A stretch of 64,000 nt of DNA from Sternotherus odoratus (taxonomy: Eukaryota > Chordata > Testudines > Kinosternidae). The stretch spans positions 86,782,390-86,846,389 of the forward strand of contig JAVMKO010000003.1 of assembly GCA_032164245.1 (NCBI GenBank). The letters run 5' to 3'. Below the pieces are notes generated by a model, which saw only the letters and a program-made list of their open reading frames with translations, was not told the DNA's origin and made no database searches. The position numbers and the translations under genes were made by a program. Of the stretch, positions 1 through 12,636 are shown one piece after another. Positions within the stretch are counted from its first letter, which is position 1, and every line of letters begins with the position of its first letter.

Positions 1-1107
1 TGTGTTTTATGTGTTAATCCCTTTATTGCTATTCGAATGTGATTGTGGCAGGAAGGCAGGAATTTTCTATTGTACATTATTTTTCAATTAATGGAACATC
101 AGATCATCAGACATTTTAGCTAGCATAGCAAAGAATAAACAATTTCAATAGATAGCAAATTTGTTTGCTGTTCAGCAATGAAGCAGCTAACAAGCAAAAT
201 TTGTTGTTAGCACTCTGTTGAAAAGAAAATGAGACATTTACATCACCTCTGATGTTATTTCAGTGGGCCTATCTTCAGACCCTTGGGTTTTCATTGTTAA
301 TTATGTCCTTGCAACTCACCGGTGTATGTTTCTTCTTTGCTAGGCCATAAACTAGAGCTGCAATATATTAACCGCCCCCCTTCCTCTCCCTCTCCCCCCA
401 GCCATTTCTTTGTACTTTTTAATAGAAGTTTTGCTATTTGAGGTGTACTAAGCAGATGACAGCAGCCCTTTTAATGCATTACAGATTCTTTGACATGTTT
501 TTTTCTTTTTATTAAAGATTTATGTCAGTTTGGCTTTGGACACACATGGTATCCAGAATGTGAATGTTAGCTTAATTACTACTGAAGTGAATGCAATAGA
601 AGATATACCATAAAATCTGACATTCAGCCAGCTTCACTAGTGATCTGTGATCTCAGAAAGCTATTGATTGTTTTGCACTTTGACTAGCGAAGGTTAGATA
701 TGTGGAAGGATGATAATCAGATGCCTTTCTCATGGATTAAGTATAGAGCTGGTAGTCAACGCAAAAAAAGTCAGTCATGCCTTTGTTGAGGCACAAATGC
801 AAAAGTAATAATTTTACAGTGAGAGCTTTGCTTGCGTAAGGATGCAGGATCAGGCCTGTTTTCAGAAAGAAAACTCAAGGGAGGAATAAACACATCAGAA
901 AGCCTATAATAGTAGAAGAATTGTCTTTTCATAGAATGTTTGTTCAGAGTTTTCTATGATGTGTCAGCAGTTATTTAAGGTGAACAGCTCCTTTTTTCTG
1001 AATTGCCTAGTTAAATGCAAATGTGCTAAAAGACAAGTGCAATAGCTCAGTGAATTACCCTGATATAGATATGCTCAAAAACACACTGAAGTCATGGAAA
1101 CACCCCC
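1..1107. other. No gene or clear repeat seen
   Basis: AT-rich sequence with short homopolymers. I found no exon, RNA gene or repeat I could name. Confidence 0.6.
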
Positions 1108-1235
1108 AAAGATTAATAGATTTTAAGGCCAGAAGGGATTTCTGATCATCTAGTCTAATCTTCAGCCTAACATAGGCCATGAGGACTTTCCTGAATTAAT
1201 TCCTGTTTGAATTAAAGCATGTCTTTTGCAAAAAC
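1108..1235 (-). repeat. CR1 LINE 3' end fragment
   Basis: The phrases AAGGCCAGAAGGGATT and ATCATCTAGTCTAATC are typical of the 3' end of reptilian CR1 elements read in antisense. The fragment is short and diverged, and lacks coding sequence. Confidence 0.6.
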
Positions 1236-1280
1236 TTGCAATCTTGATATACGATGTTCTTTTTATCAGGTCCTGGAAGA

Positions 1281-1378
1281 TCATGGGACAAATCCTCAGC
1301 TGCTGTAATTGTCATAGATCATTGACTTTTAATGGAGCTATGGCAATTTACACCCACTGAGGATCTGTATTTACCAGC
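1281..1378. repeat. Short palindromic interspersed repeat (AGATCCTCAGC type)
   Basis: The segment reads CCTCAGCTGCTGTAATT, passes TTGACTTTTAATGGAGCTA in the middle, and returns as AATTTACACCCACTGAGGATCTG, forming an imperfect palindrome of about 95 bp. Similar copies lie at 22498-22612, 40901-40985 and 54415-54500. It looks like an old non-autonomous DNA element; the family is not named. Confidence 0.55.
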
Positions 1379-1737
1379 AGGGTGAGAAATGTATTTTTTC
1401 CCAGTGAGCAGGGCCAGCTTCAGGCACCAGCTTTGGTGACTCTCCTCTGGCTGCCCTTTTTTTCACAAGGGACGGCAAAAAACTTAGAGCTGGCCCGGCC
1501 AGTGAGATCTACAAATAGGTCAATATTTCTTCTGTAATTTGGGCAACTGGATCATTGGTTAACATATGGTGCTCTTAATAATCAGTATAAAAAACACCTC
1601 ATTCAAAGTTAAGGAAGTGCACTTTCCACTACTCTTAAGGTATAGAAATGTTCATAATATGTCCTCCCCAATAACCTGAACTGTGTTCTGTTCTACCCTA
1701 TGCACCTGTTGCATCGTGCACGTAAGAGAACGATGTT

Positions 1738-1960
1738 ATGAGGCGTGTGGCCTAGTAGATAAGGCAGTGGCTGGGGACTCAGAAGATCTGGTTTCTGTTC
1801 ATGGCTCTGCCACTAGACTGCCGGGTGGCTGTGGGGAAATCACCTCCCCACTCTGTGCCTTACTTTCCACATCTGTAAAAATGAGACTAATGATCATTAG
1901 CTCTCTTATAAAGTGCTCTGAGATCTACTGATGAAAAATACTATGAAAGAGCTGTTATTG
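1738..1960 (+). repeat. MIR SINE
   Basis: The order of motifs matches MIR: GTGGCCTAGTAGATAAGGC, GGGACTCAGAAGATCTGG, TGGCTCTGCCACTAG, CACATCTGTAAAAATGAG and AAGTGCTCTGAGATCTACTG. MIR is an ancient tRNA-derived SINE shared by amniotes. A short chance reading frame across it is not a gene. Confidence 0.85.
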
Positions 1961-2770
1961 TGGTGATAATTATAACAGAGTTTTTAATAAGGGTAGCGTA
2001 AATCAATCCCATTTATGTAGCTGAGGGACTCTGGATTCCCTGGCTTTGTTTTTGTAAAATATATCAACAAATTGGTTCCCTGAACATTGACATAAAATCA
2101 GCCTGATTTTTGGTTCGGCGTTTCAGAAATTGTGAGATTTAGATACATTATATTTCACAGTATGACAATGTTCTTTGTCATAGGAACCCTACATGTATTT
2201 GGGAAATTGTACTGAATGGTTGGCTTAAATAAGGATATTTTGAGTGAAGAGATGTAAAAGTCTGTCTTTTTACAGTAACCTCATACAATCTTAAATAAGG
2301 CCGAAGTAGTTTGATATAGTGAAGTAAAAACATTGGGGGTTAATTTCCTCTGAAATATATAATTAAACTTTCAACAAGAGTTCAGTTAGATCACTTCTCA
2401 GTTGTTGTAGTTGCATAGGAAGATGTCTGGTGTTTAGGATAGGATTGTTTCCTGATTTTGGTTCCTCTGTTGACTGTAGTACAGGAGCAGAACCAGGGTT
2501 CTTTAGGTGACCTTAAATGTATGTTTCTAACTGCATATTTGCTTTCCAATTGATTTTTTAAAAATATAATTTCTTTATTGAGTTTCCACCTTTTCTAATG
2601 TTTATGTTTTTTGAGGGACTTGCAACATTCTCTTAAGATTTTCTATACCTTTAAGTAAATGCTATAAATCTACAACCTTAACTACAGCTTAATCAATTTT
2701 AATGTTATGCAGGATGTGAAAAAGATATTTTAAAAATAAACATATGTAGAATGAAACTATAGTTACAGAG

Positions 2771-3838
2771 GCTAGGGACACTATCCCTGCCCACCCTGGC
2801 TAATAGCCGTTGATAGATATATCGTCCATGAACTTATCTAGTCCTTTTTTGAAGCCTGTTATAGGCTTGGCCTTCACAACATCCTCTGGCAAGGAGTTCC
2901 ACAAGTTGACTGTGCATTGTGTGAAAAAATACTTCTGTTTTAATACTTTTGATTTAAATCTGCTGCCTATTAATTTCATTTGGTGACCTCTAGTTCTTGT
3001 GTTATGAGAAGGAATAAATAACAGTTCCTTATTTACTTTCTTCATACCAGTGATGATTTTATAGACCTCAATCATATCTCCCTTTAGCTGTCTCTTTTCC
3101 AGCTGAAAAGTACCAGTTTTATTAATCTCTCATACAGAAGCTGTTCCATACCCCTAATTATTTTTGTTTCCCTTTTCTGAACCTTTTCCAAGTCCAGTAT
3201 ATCTTTTTTGAGATGAGGTGACCATGTCTACACTCAGTATTCAAGATGTGGGCCTACCAAGGATTTATATAGAGGCAACATGATATTTTCTGTTATACTA
3301 TCTGTCCCTTCCTTAATTATTCCCAGCATTCTGTTCACTTTTTTGACTGCCGCTGCACATTGAGTGGATGTTTTCCTAGAACTATCCACAATGACTCCAA
3401 GATCTCTTTCTTGAGTGGTAACAGCTAATTTGAATCTCATCATTTTATATGTATAGTTTGAATTATGCTTTCCAATGTGCATTACTTTGCATTTATCAAC
3501 ATTTTCTTGCCTAGTCACCCAGTTTTGAGAGATCCTTGTATTGCTCTTTGCAGTCTACCTGGATCACAGAATCATAGAATAACAGAATATCAGGGTTGGA
3601 CGGGACTTCAGGTAGTCATCTAGTCCAACCGCCTGCTCAAAGCAGGAACAATCCCCAACTAACTCATCCCAGCCAGCCTCTCCATTCTGAAAACTAACCA
3701 TTTATATCTACCCTTTGTTTCCTATCTTTTAACCAGTTACCAATCCATGACAGCACCTTCCCTCTTATTCTGTGGCAGCTTACTTTGCTTAAGAGCTTTT
3801 GGTGAGGGACCTTGTCAAAGGCTTTCTGAAAATTTAAG
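2771..3838 (-). pseudogene. CR1 LINE 3' part with reverse transcriptase remnant
   Basis: Read on the minus strand this is the C-terminal part of a CR1 reverse transcriptase, followed by the 3' end at 2771. Recognisable pieces are CKVMHIGKHNSNYTYKM, DLGVIVDSSRKTSTQCA, and FTQCTVNLWNSLPEDVV. CR1 is the dominant LINE of birds and non-squamate reptiles and encodes an endonuclease-reverse transcriptase. Here the frame is broken by stops, by a second CR1-type tail near 3560-3665, and by the TA-flanked element at 3841-4169. The CR1 sequence continues to about 4258. Confidence 0.88.
3560..3672 (-). repeat. CR1 or SINE 3' tail nested in the larger CR1 copy
   Basis: The phrases CATAGAATAACAGAATATCA, GGGTTGGACGGGACTTCAGG and TCTAGTCCAACCGCCTGCTC are the usual 3' end of another CR1 subfamily. 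They interrupt the surrounding reverse transcriptase remnant. Confidence 0.7.
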
Positions 3839-3840
3839 TA

Positions 3841-4169
3841 CAGTAAACCCTCGATTTAACGGACCTCGATTTAACGGACTTCGGATGCAACGGACAAAAT
3901 TTCTGAGCAAGTCTGATGCATTCCTGATCCATTTCTGGCGGGCTGGCTGCCGGCTCCCGGCTGCTGCCCGGGTCCAGGCAGCGGGCGGGCTGGCTGCCGG
4001 CTCCCGCCCGGGTCCAGGCAGCGGGCGGGCTGCGGAGCTGTCGCCCTGACCCTGTGGCGGGCGGGCTGCTGCTCCGACCGCTCTTTTTTTATTATTATTA
4101 AATAACGGACTTTTTGATTTAACGGACACCCCCTCGCCCGAATTAGTCCATTAAATGGAGGTTTCACTG
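3841..4169. mobile_element. Small TA-flanked DNA transposon with GC-rich interior
   Basis: The 5' end CAGTAAACCCTCGATTTAAC and the 3' end TGGAGGTTTCACTG form terminal inverted repeats, flanked on both sides by TA. This fits a Tc1/mariner-type (possibly Tigger-like) non-autonomous element. The interior has two copies of a roughly 55-bp GC-rich unit (CTGCCGGCTCCCG...). The related and much larger copy at 36643-37701 has the same ends. It is inserted in a CR1 fragment. Confidence 0.85.
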
Positions 4170-4258
4170 TACACTATATCCACTGGATCCCCCTTATCTA
4201 CATGCTTGTTGACCCCCTCAAAGAATTCTAGTAGATTGGTGAGCATGATTTTCCTTTT
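4170..4258 (-). repeat. CR1 fragment continuing across the inserted element
   Basis: The sequence resumes the CR1 reading interrupted at 3838 (CACTGGATCCCCCTTATC, AGAATTCTAGTAGATTGG). The same order without insertion appears at 48985-49060, which confirms the insertion. Confidence 0.85.
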
Positions 4259-4259
4259 G

Positions 4260-5997
4260 TTTGTTTGTATTCTTCAAGGGAAAGGATTAGAGAAGAGAGG
4301 GTGCCCGGAAGGTTTTTGCTTCCCTATAACTTGAATAGAAATCAGTGAGGGGTCTGGATATACACAAACTGGGAGCCAGGTCAGGAGACTGGAGAGGTCA
4401 TCCACATGTAAAAGAGCCAGGTGCTAGTTGGGGGTGTGACCCTATCCTCATGTAAGGAATACAGGAGCCAAATCTGGGGTCTCTGTGGAAGGCAAATGCA
4501 GCTAAAAGTGGGATTAGGGTACGACTTATATAAGGGTGTGAGGCAGGTTTGGAGTTCAATGTCTCCCTCCTAGAAGCCTGGTGAGAGCAAGTTTGGAGAA
4601 GAGGGAACAAGGCAGAAAGCATACTAAAATAAGGATAGTGTGTATTAGCAGGGAAAGTTAGTACTGTGCCCCTACTGTGAGAATTGATTCACCTTTATCT
4701 GTAACATGCCTTTCTTGTCTACACAACTCAGGAAGTGTGTATTTGAAACTGTTCTGAACCAGCCTACCCTAAACTAGGGCCAAAGATCTTATCTCCGAGT
4801 GAGTGCTGAAATAACTAAAAGCAGAGTTGCTTATCTTTCTCCCTCCTGCTATGTGTGCAGTAAGGATTGAAGTGCCAAGATACTATCCAAAACTGTTAGT
4901 GTAATTGTACATATACAACTGAGAGGCAGGGAATGATTTGATAACTTTATTACTAATACTTAGCGAAAATTCTCTCCTGTCATCACTGGGGTGGGGATAA
5001 GTGTGTATGTATTGGGTGGATGTTGTGTGTAAGTGGAAGTGACACTTCTGACTCATACACACAATGAGTACTTAGAAAGTTAGGAAACCTAAAGAAGTTT
5101 CACTTAAAAAGGTATCTGCTTTCCTGCTGGCTAGAGAATGAATATTTAATTTCTCAACTCTCTCTCAAAAGATCCCTTTTAACTGAAACTTCTATAGGTT
5201 TCCTAACTTTCTACACAGTGTCCGCGCAATATAATAGATGTGCATGTGTATATGGAACTTGACAGGTTGGGTAGTATAATACCGAGATTCTCTCCGGTTG
5301 TCCTGTAACACTTTAATTTATTCCCTTTACCTGTTAATTTCCCTTCACATTTTAACATAGTCCAAAGCAATATAAAAATAAGCACTTTATGCTGTATTTG
5401 TTTAATGTCCAGATTTATGCTCTGATGGGGTATGTATTGAGACCATTTATGGCTTTACATCTTCAGTTGAAATCTCTGAGTTGCCTCTTTTATACACCCC
5501 TGCCTTGACCAGCTAATTAATGTGAAAATAAATCACAGCTGGGATGATTTGTGCAGGATGCAGCCTCTTATTATCTTTGTTTATTTTATTTTTAACAGTA
5601 CATTTTTGATTGAACTGATTATTATCTCCCTTGGAGTGTTTTGAACTTATTCTATTAAATATGAAAATATTACCTTAAAAACTTGCTGGGTTTCTCTCCC
5701 TCCCCGCCCCATGTGGAACTGTAGCCAGAAAGTAGAATGCAGGCAAACACCACTGAAAAATCTGAGCTGAAGAAGAATTGGCAACGCCTGGTCTATGCTT
5801 TCTGCTAATTTTTTGTTCCACAGTAGTTACAAAAATGAACTTTATATAAATAAACCAAGGGATGAAAGCATTAGTCATGAAGGGTAGTAATATTTTTAAA
5901 GCACCTGTTGAAGAGTATATCTTGAATAAAGATCATCTGCTTATCCCATCAAATATGGTTTGTGGAAACTGTAATTTACATATGATATTGTGTTTGC
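4260..5997. other. No gene or clear repeat seen
   Basis: Probably unique intron or flank sequence. Short frames (to 75 codons) have no recognisable features. Confidence 0.55.
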
Positions 5998-6070
5998 TCC
6001 CAGTAGCAGAGCCAAGAATAGAGCTCAAGTCCCCTGACTCACAGTCCAGTCCAATAGGTCACATTGCCTC
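5998..6070 (-). repeat. Old amniote interspersed repeat fragment
   Basis: CAGAGCCAAGAATAGAGCTC and CCCTGACTCACAGTCCAGT resemble a widespread amniote repeat tail that describes itself by this phrase order. A related copy may lie at 39060-39310. The family is uncertain. Confidence 0.4.
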
Positions 6071-6117
6071 TCATAAAAGTTATGTTGTAAAAAGGTTCAC
6101 AAGTTGCTATAGTCCTC

Positions 6118-6765
6118 ATATCATAGAATATTAGGGTTGGAAGAGATCTCAGGAGGTTATCAAATCCAATCCACTGCTCAAAGCAGGGCCAACACCAACT
6201 AAATCATCCCAGCCATGGCTTTGTCAAGCCAGGCCTTAAAAACCTCTAAGGATGGAGATTCCACCACCTCCCTAGGTAACCCATTCCAGTGCTTCACCAC
6301 CCTCCTACTGAAATAGTGTTTCCTAATATCCAATCTAGACCTCCTCCAATGCAACTTGAGACCATTGCTTCTTATTCTGTCATCTGCCACCACTGAGAAC
6401 AGCCTTGCTCCATCCTCTTTGGAACCCCCTTCAGGTAATTGAAGGCTGCTATCAAATCCTCCCTCACTCTTCTCTTCTGCAGACTAAATAACCCCAATTC
6501 CTTCAGCCTCTCCTCATAAGTCATGTGCCCCAACCGCCTAATCATTTTCATTACCCTCCACTGGACTCTCCAGTTTGTCCACATCCCGTCCGAAGTTTGT
6601 GGGGGGGACCAAAACTGGATGCAATACTCCACGTGTGACCTCACCAGTGCTAAATAGAGGGGAATAATCACTTCCCTCGATCTGCTGGCAGTGCTCCTAC
6701 TAACACAGCCAAATATGCCATTGGCCTTCTTGGCAACAAGGGTATACTGCTGACTCATATTCCCT
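6118..6765 (-). pseudogene. CR1 LINE fragment, second subfamily
   Basis: Read on the minus strand, the segment carries the end of a CR1 reverse transcriptase ([42 protein letters not shown]) and then the 3' tail at 6118 (TCATAGAATATTAGGGTTGG in + orientation). Two overlapping frames show at least one frameshift. The subfamily differs from the one at 2771. Confidence 0.9.
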
Positions 6766-6769
6766 TACA

Positions 6770-7960
6770 GGATGAATGGCTTTCACTTCAGTATCTTTTA
6801 TTCATCGATCTTTTAGACTTCTACTTTCCTCTACTATGAACTATTGACATCAGACATACTGGACCATAAAGCAGACATTTTAGTTGAGAATTGGACAATC
6901 CCCCAAGTAAGAACTCATATGTACATAAATCTAGCAAGTTTGTCAAATTCATATTCATACAAATATCTTAAAATAAAATGAGTAGTGGATGGATAACTAA
7001 AATAGCTGATTTCATGTGTCTGCCGCCGTTTTATTAACTTTAATACCACTAAAGAATCAATATTTGTCAATAAATGCCAGGCCCCAATCTTGCCTTACAT
7101 TATTCACAAGAGTAGTTCTATAGGATGTTGAATCTCGTTACATAATGGGATTGCTCAGGTGATTAAACATACACCTGTTCATGTTCACTGGTTCAGGGCC
7201 TCATTCATCACTATCTAGTAATTGGGTAAATGCTGGATTTATAATGTCAGCATTTAATCACAGCTACCATATTGAGACAGTTGAGACAGCACAAATTTTC
7301 CTTTATACAAACTACATGGACTTTGCTAAAAATAAAAGGCTTTTATTTTACAAAAAATTGAAACATGGAGAGTGAAAGAAGTTTAGTCACTGCTGGAAAA
7401 AATAGAAAATACATCAAATTACTCATTCAGATTTTAAGATTTTGTATAAATACACCTGAATAAATAAAAAGTCACACTTGCTATTCCTCTGGCTGCTGCA
7501 CCATTAGTATTTCCTCCATTCATCACATCTGAAAGAAAAAATAAAGTTGGCTAAGCATGGGCTGTAAAAATTTTTCCACACAGTTAACTAGAAATATCTA
7601 TGTAGCACAAAAATAAATTACAAGGGAAAACAATATGCCTTTAACATGACATGGTGAATAATATCCCCAACCTCCCATCTCTGCTGCTTGTGAACTACCC
7701 CATTGCCCTAAGATCAGCTGCAAAAAAAGCATCAATGGGGAGGGATTCGGGAGAAGTGGCTACCCCCCACTTCAAGCATTCGGACCTGGTAGGTTCTTGC
7801 CATGAGAATTCAAGTCTCCTAAGGGAACAAAAAATGGTATCTAGCAATGACAACCCAGTAAAATGTATAATGATAGTAGGTCAAAATCAGATCAGGCCCA
7901 CAATAATACTCAAGCAATAGGGTTCAAGTCATACTGGAAATCTACAAAATGACTGTCCAG

Positions 7961-8004
<44 letters not shown>

Positions 8005-9448
8005 AGACAGAATGGTGTTCTAGTACTTAGGGTACTACTACAGGAAGTTCTGACACTTTTTTGTTTAGAACTCAACTACTGCTAAGCAAGCTAGGCTCTT
8101 CAGAGACCTCAGTCAAGGCTGGTGTCCCTTGCTGGGCCACACCCTGCATCATGCCATTACAGAGTGGGAGTCTCCACTGCATCTTTGTTCTTTTATAGCA
8201 TTAGACTCATTCTGAAGACAATACTTGCACCGGCTGTTGGTACAAACTATGCACCCCAATTTGCAGTCAGTGTCTGATAACACTTAAGGACAGAAATTGA
8301 GCATCTAACTAATCAAACTTCTTTCTCTCTCTCTCTCTCCTTCTCAAAAAAAAAACAGTTATGAATTTGTGATAACTTTAGTAATAGACCAGATCATTTA
8401 TAGCACTAACAGAATTTATCCTTTCTTTTAGTATTTTCCCTCATCTTTCATTTTGGATCTTGTTCCACTGTCTTTCATATTTGGACCTTCGCAGTTTGAG
8501 AAGAACATCCAGAATTGCTTTGTTATTAGGAAACAATGTTCTTTTACTTGATGCTAATTATTCTCAAGGTTTCCCCCTCTATGGTCTTCCTGTCATCACT
8601 TTCTATTCCGTAAGCTTCCTGTTACGCAAGTCATATACAGCTCCAGTAGCTTCTTAATTATGTGTTGGATTTTTGACTGTATGGCACTCAAAATTGTAGG
8701 GCATTAAAAAAAAAGTCATTTGAGGCAATAGAACCCCTCACCGTTGTAACTCAGTTGTTTGTTTAATATTCTGAAACTACTGGAATTATATTTTATAGTT
8801 AAAATGTAAAATGTTTACTATTTCATGAGTACTATACATTTATTTTGCTTACTAATAAGCATATTCCTAAAACTGCTGTACAGTTAAAAATTTATTTCAG
8901 ATGTTTGTACACCATTTTGCATGATTTTTTAGGTCCCATCAAAATTTAGGTTTCAGTCCTGAAGGTACTTATTCTGGGTATTCAGGTGTAATCCCATTGT
9001 CTTCAGAGGGCCAACTCATGGACGTAAGTGCTACACCGAGTTGTAAATATGTGCATGATTGGGTCCTTATACAGCAAGAAAAGTAGAAATTTGGAAAGAG
9101 ATTAATATAACTGGCCTGATTATTTGCAGGGTGTAATATGATTGTAGTTTTTTCCAAGTTCCAGCTTTTTTCCATTATGAATACAGTTCAAGATTGGTGT
9201 TAGGATACTGCAACTCCCCATCTTAAACAGAGTTTGTTTTGTTCAGATACATGCTCTGGCTACTCACTGTTCTAATTAATGGTACAGTAACAAACCCATT
9301 CTATCAAGCTGAGGTCATCTTTATCAGAAACTTGATTATGAGTTGGAGGAAAAGACTTCATGTCTGAAGTTATCACAAAGGCATTTGTGGCAAGAGACAG
9401 TCCTGAGTGTGTGATTTTTAGGTGGAGAGGGTGGAATGGAGGAGTGAG
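6770..9448. other. Mostly unique sequence with simple repeats
   Basis: Contains the (GT)n at 7967 and a (CT)n near 8321. Short frames show no known domain. A 65-codon Leu/Ser-rich frame at 8460 looks like chance. Confidence 0.55.
7967..8002. repeat. (GT)n microsatellite
   Basis: An uninterrupted GT run of about 17 units. Confidence 0.95.
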
Positions 9449-9449
9449 G

Positions 9450-10214
9450 TTATGGCTACACTAGAGAGCTTTGCTGTCAATTTAATTAATCCACCCTCAA
9501 TGAGCAATAGCAACTATCTCAATGGGAGAAGCTCTCCCATTGACATAGTGCTGTCCACACTGGCACTTAGATTGGTGTAACTTATGTCACTTAGGGGAGG
9601 TGACTTAGGGCTGGTCTCCACTACGGGGGGGGGGGGGGGGGGATGGGGATTGACTGCAGATATGCAACTTCAGCTACGTGAATCATGTAGCTGAAGTTTG
9701 CGTATCTGCAGCCGACTTACCGCTCGTCCTCATGGCGGCGGTGGTCGGCGGCACGCTCCCCCGTCGACTCCAGCTTGTGCCTCCCGGCAAGCTGGAGTTC
9801 CGCAGTCGACGGGGGTGCCGCGCATGATCGATTTCTCGCGTCTTCATAAGACCTTAGGGTAGGTCCTCACTACCTGCCAGATTGGTGGGTAGCGATCACT
9901 CTTTTAGCAATCGATTTCTCGCATCTCATTATGACGCGAGAAATCGATTGCCAGTGGCGCCCCGTCGACTCATGTAACTCCAGCTTGTCGGAAGGCACAA
10001 GCTGGAGTCGACAGGGGAGCACGCCGCCGACCGCAACCACCATGAGGATGGCAGGTAAGTCGGCTGAAGATACACCAACTTCAGCTATGTTATTAACGTA
10101 GCGGAAGTTGCGTATCTTCAGTTGATCCCTCCCTCTAGTGAAGACCAGTCCTTATTAACACTCTGGAGCAACAGAAAGTATACCAACATAAGTGATAGTG
10201 TAGACATAGCCTCT
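9450..10214. mobile_element. Outer Harbinger-like element, split by a nested copy
   Basis: The ends TATGGCTACACTAG and TAGTGTAGACATAGCC are inverted repeats typical of an abundant turtle MITE family. The internal palindrome GGGAGAAGCTCTCCC is visible near 9520. The element is interrupted at 9605-9607 by another element that duplicated TTA. Confidence 0.75.
9608..10151. mobile_element. Nested PIF/Harbinger-like fold-back MITE
   Basis: Terminal inverted repeats GGGCTGGTCTCCACTA and TAGTGAAGACCAGTCC are flanked by TTA at 9605-9607 and 10152-10154, the duplication expected for PIF/Harbinger. The interior folds back almost end to end (AACTTCAGCTACGTGAA against TTCAGCTATG...; CAAGCTGGAGT repeated in both orientations). 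No transposase is present. A 16-base G run follows the left end. Related copies are at 41000-41261 and 61261-61556. Confidence 0.88.
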
Positions 10215-12049
10215 GTGTGTGTTTCTCATTGCCTGCCTGGGATTTACAGGAAACTATTAGTAACCGCATCTGAATTTAAAATCTTTTAATAATTTTTCTT
10301 CAGTGTCTACTTTTTCCAATTCTCCAGCGTATTAGCATATTTCATACTAGATATGTGACAGAAGCTGATACCCAGGAACCATACCGTAATCACATCAGCT
10401 AAATGCTGCAGTCACTACAATACCCCAAAGAAGATAGATATGATTTTATGGAATGAAGTCTAAAATCTCTACTTCCCATGTTGGAATAAAGTGTGTATTC
10501 ATGTGTTCTGTAGACATTGAGCAATATTCTCAAATCATTGATTTTAGTGTCTGTGTTTTTGACTTGGTAAAATATTGTTAATACTTAAGAAATCAACCCT
10601 ATAATATACACTTGAAAAAATAAAGGCATAAAAAAATGATAGTGTTAACTAACTGAAAGCAGAATTGGTTAGAAAGAAAAATTAGAAGTTTTTTGCTTCT
10701 TAATTATGTGTTAGTGATATGAGTAATTGAGGAACTGGAACTGCTGCAATGGGATTTTCCCCCCTATAAATAAGCAAGCAAAATTGGATGCTACAAACAG
10801 ATCTATTTATGTAAATATGTGGTTTTCTGTACTATAAAATATAGACTTTTTTTCTTTGAGCTGTTAAAGCCTGGCATGATATGATACTTGCTTCTTAGAG
10901 GAAAGCTTGGTTAGCCTTATTATGGATCATAAGCACCTCTTTAAATTTTGTCTTTGTTGGATAGATGAGATGTTTGTGCATTGTACTAATAATTATTATT
11001 TTTGTAATTCTTTGTGGAGATGGAGGGCTCCAATCCTGGGTTGTAATCAAGTATTCAGATATTCTCAGCACACCTCAGGAAGTGGGAAAGTAAATAAGAC
11101 AAAAGTGGTTTTAAGTCACCTGATCCTTGAGCTGCCTAGCCACCACATGGTCTCTGGCATCACAAGTTAGAGCAGCCTCAACAGTGTAGCTCAAGCTTAC
11201 ACCCAGCTGCCTCTGCCCTTCAAAGGGCTGTTCCAGTAGCCAGGGATCACCAGTGCGTAAAGACATCCCTGCCATCGCCACCTTCCTCTGCCAATGGCCA
11301 GGATAGGGAGTGGAGTGGCAGGTATATGTCACCCAGGGATTTGTAGTCACTACTCTGAATACTAATGAAGGACTATTCCTTGTTAGAGTGTGTGTTAATT
11401 TTTTTTCAAATTTCCACATTTTTTGATGAAAAGCAGGACATCTCTGAAAACTTTTGCAATTCCCCTCTCCCCCAATTTTCAATTAGTTTTAATGTTAATT
11501 TAATTTTTGTGATTTCTTGGGAGGGCAAAGGGGAAGTTGATTTGTCTAGAACAAATGGGGGAAATGCACCATAAAACAGGATAATAGCAAATGGTCTTTT
11601 TGTTGCTTGACATCAGGAATAATCCAGTTCAGACAGACCTGCTTTAAACAATAGGTTTGAACAGAATTTTGTGAAGTAGGAAATAAGAAGCTGTATGACT
11701 GATATTCATCAATACATATTATGAGGGTTCTTACCATTTTTTTCCTAGTCAGTAGATGACAAATGTCCCCCAGAAAGGGGGAGTTGGAGGTAGGGTATAG
11801 TTAGGGTACTGGAGGGGATACTCACTGGAAGTGGGGGGCAGTGTCACTTTCTGTCATGTTGGCAGGGCAGCTGGTGCAAGCCCAGGACGCAGCGATATCT
11901 GTCAGTCAGCGCCTGTGTGGGACCCCCTCCCCACATCTGTCAGTGGGGCCAGAGTGGGTGGAATCTGACAACTGTGGAATGCAGGGGAATGGACCAATCA
12001 GCTATCTATGCAAGAGAGCGACCAATCAGGGCTCTTTCTGAGCAACAGT
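10215..12049. other. No gene seen
   Basis: The first 1.5 kb is plain AT-rich sequence. From about 11030 composition rises and old unplaced repeats are likely, but I cannot name them. Confidence 0.5.
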
Positions 12050-12166
12050 ATCTGCTCTGAAAAAATCCCGGACATTGCCTGTTGTTTGAAAAATCTGCCT
12101 GGACAGAGGACGGAGACTCAGAAAAAGAGGCAATGTCTGGGAAATCTCAGATGTATGGTAACCCTA
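12050..12166. mobile_element. hAT-like element end
   Basis: The segment ends with ATGTATGGTAACCCTA, the mirror of a TAGGGTTACCATA hAT-type terminus, and has the subterminal pair GGACATTGCCTG / GGCAATGTCTGG. A left terminus may lie near 11790 but I cannot fix it. Confidence 0.45.
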
Positions 12167-12242
12167 GATATTACCTCACTCATCTTGTCTCTAATATCCT
12201 GGGACCAACACGACTACAACTACACTCCATATCTTAGAATGT
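12167..12242 (+). repeat. Penelope-like (tentative) 3' tail fragment
   Basis: GATATTACCTCACTCATC, AATATCCTGGGACCAACAC and GACTACAACTACACTCC are the last part of the repeat seen complete at 12308-12445 and 46517-46655. Confidence 0.65.
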
Positions 12243-12307
12243 GTTAACTAATACTAAACAATCTGGTCCACCTTGTATTTCACTGTGACACTGAGTACCT
12301 CTCCCGG

Positions 12308-12446
12308 ATCTGAAGAAGAGCTCTGTGCAAGCGTGAAAGCTTGTCTCTTTCACCAGCAGATGCTGATTCAATAGAAGATATTACTTCATCCACTTTGTCT
12401 CTCTAATATCCTGGGACCAACACAGCTACAACAACACTGCAAACAA
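12308..12446 (+). repeat. Penelope-like (tentative) tail, near-complete
   Basis: Motif order is CTGAAGAAGAGCTCTGTGC, GTGAAAGCTTGTCTC, GAAGATATTACTTCATCC, AATATCCTGGGACCAACACA and CTACAACAACACTGCA. It is a common reptilian retroelement tail. I assign it to a Penelope-like family with moderate doubt. The start has a CTGANGA...GAAA arrangement discussed in the findings. Confidence 0.65.
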
Positions 12447-12636
12447 TAGACAATTATGGGATGCTATTAAAATTATCAGTCTTGGACTGGGTATTTTTTC
12501 TGAATGTGGAGTATCAGAAAAATTAATTTTAGGAATAGTGTATTTTTAATTTTAGAAAACTCTGAAGCCCTGATTTTGCTAGGTGCCTTACACCACTAAG
12601 TTCAGGGGGCTTGAAGGTGCTTGGCACCTCAGAGGC

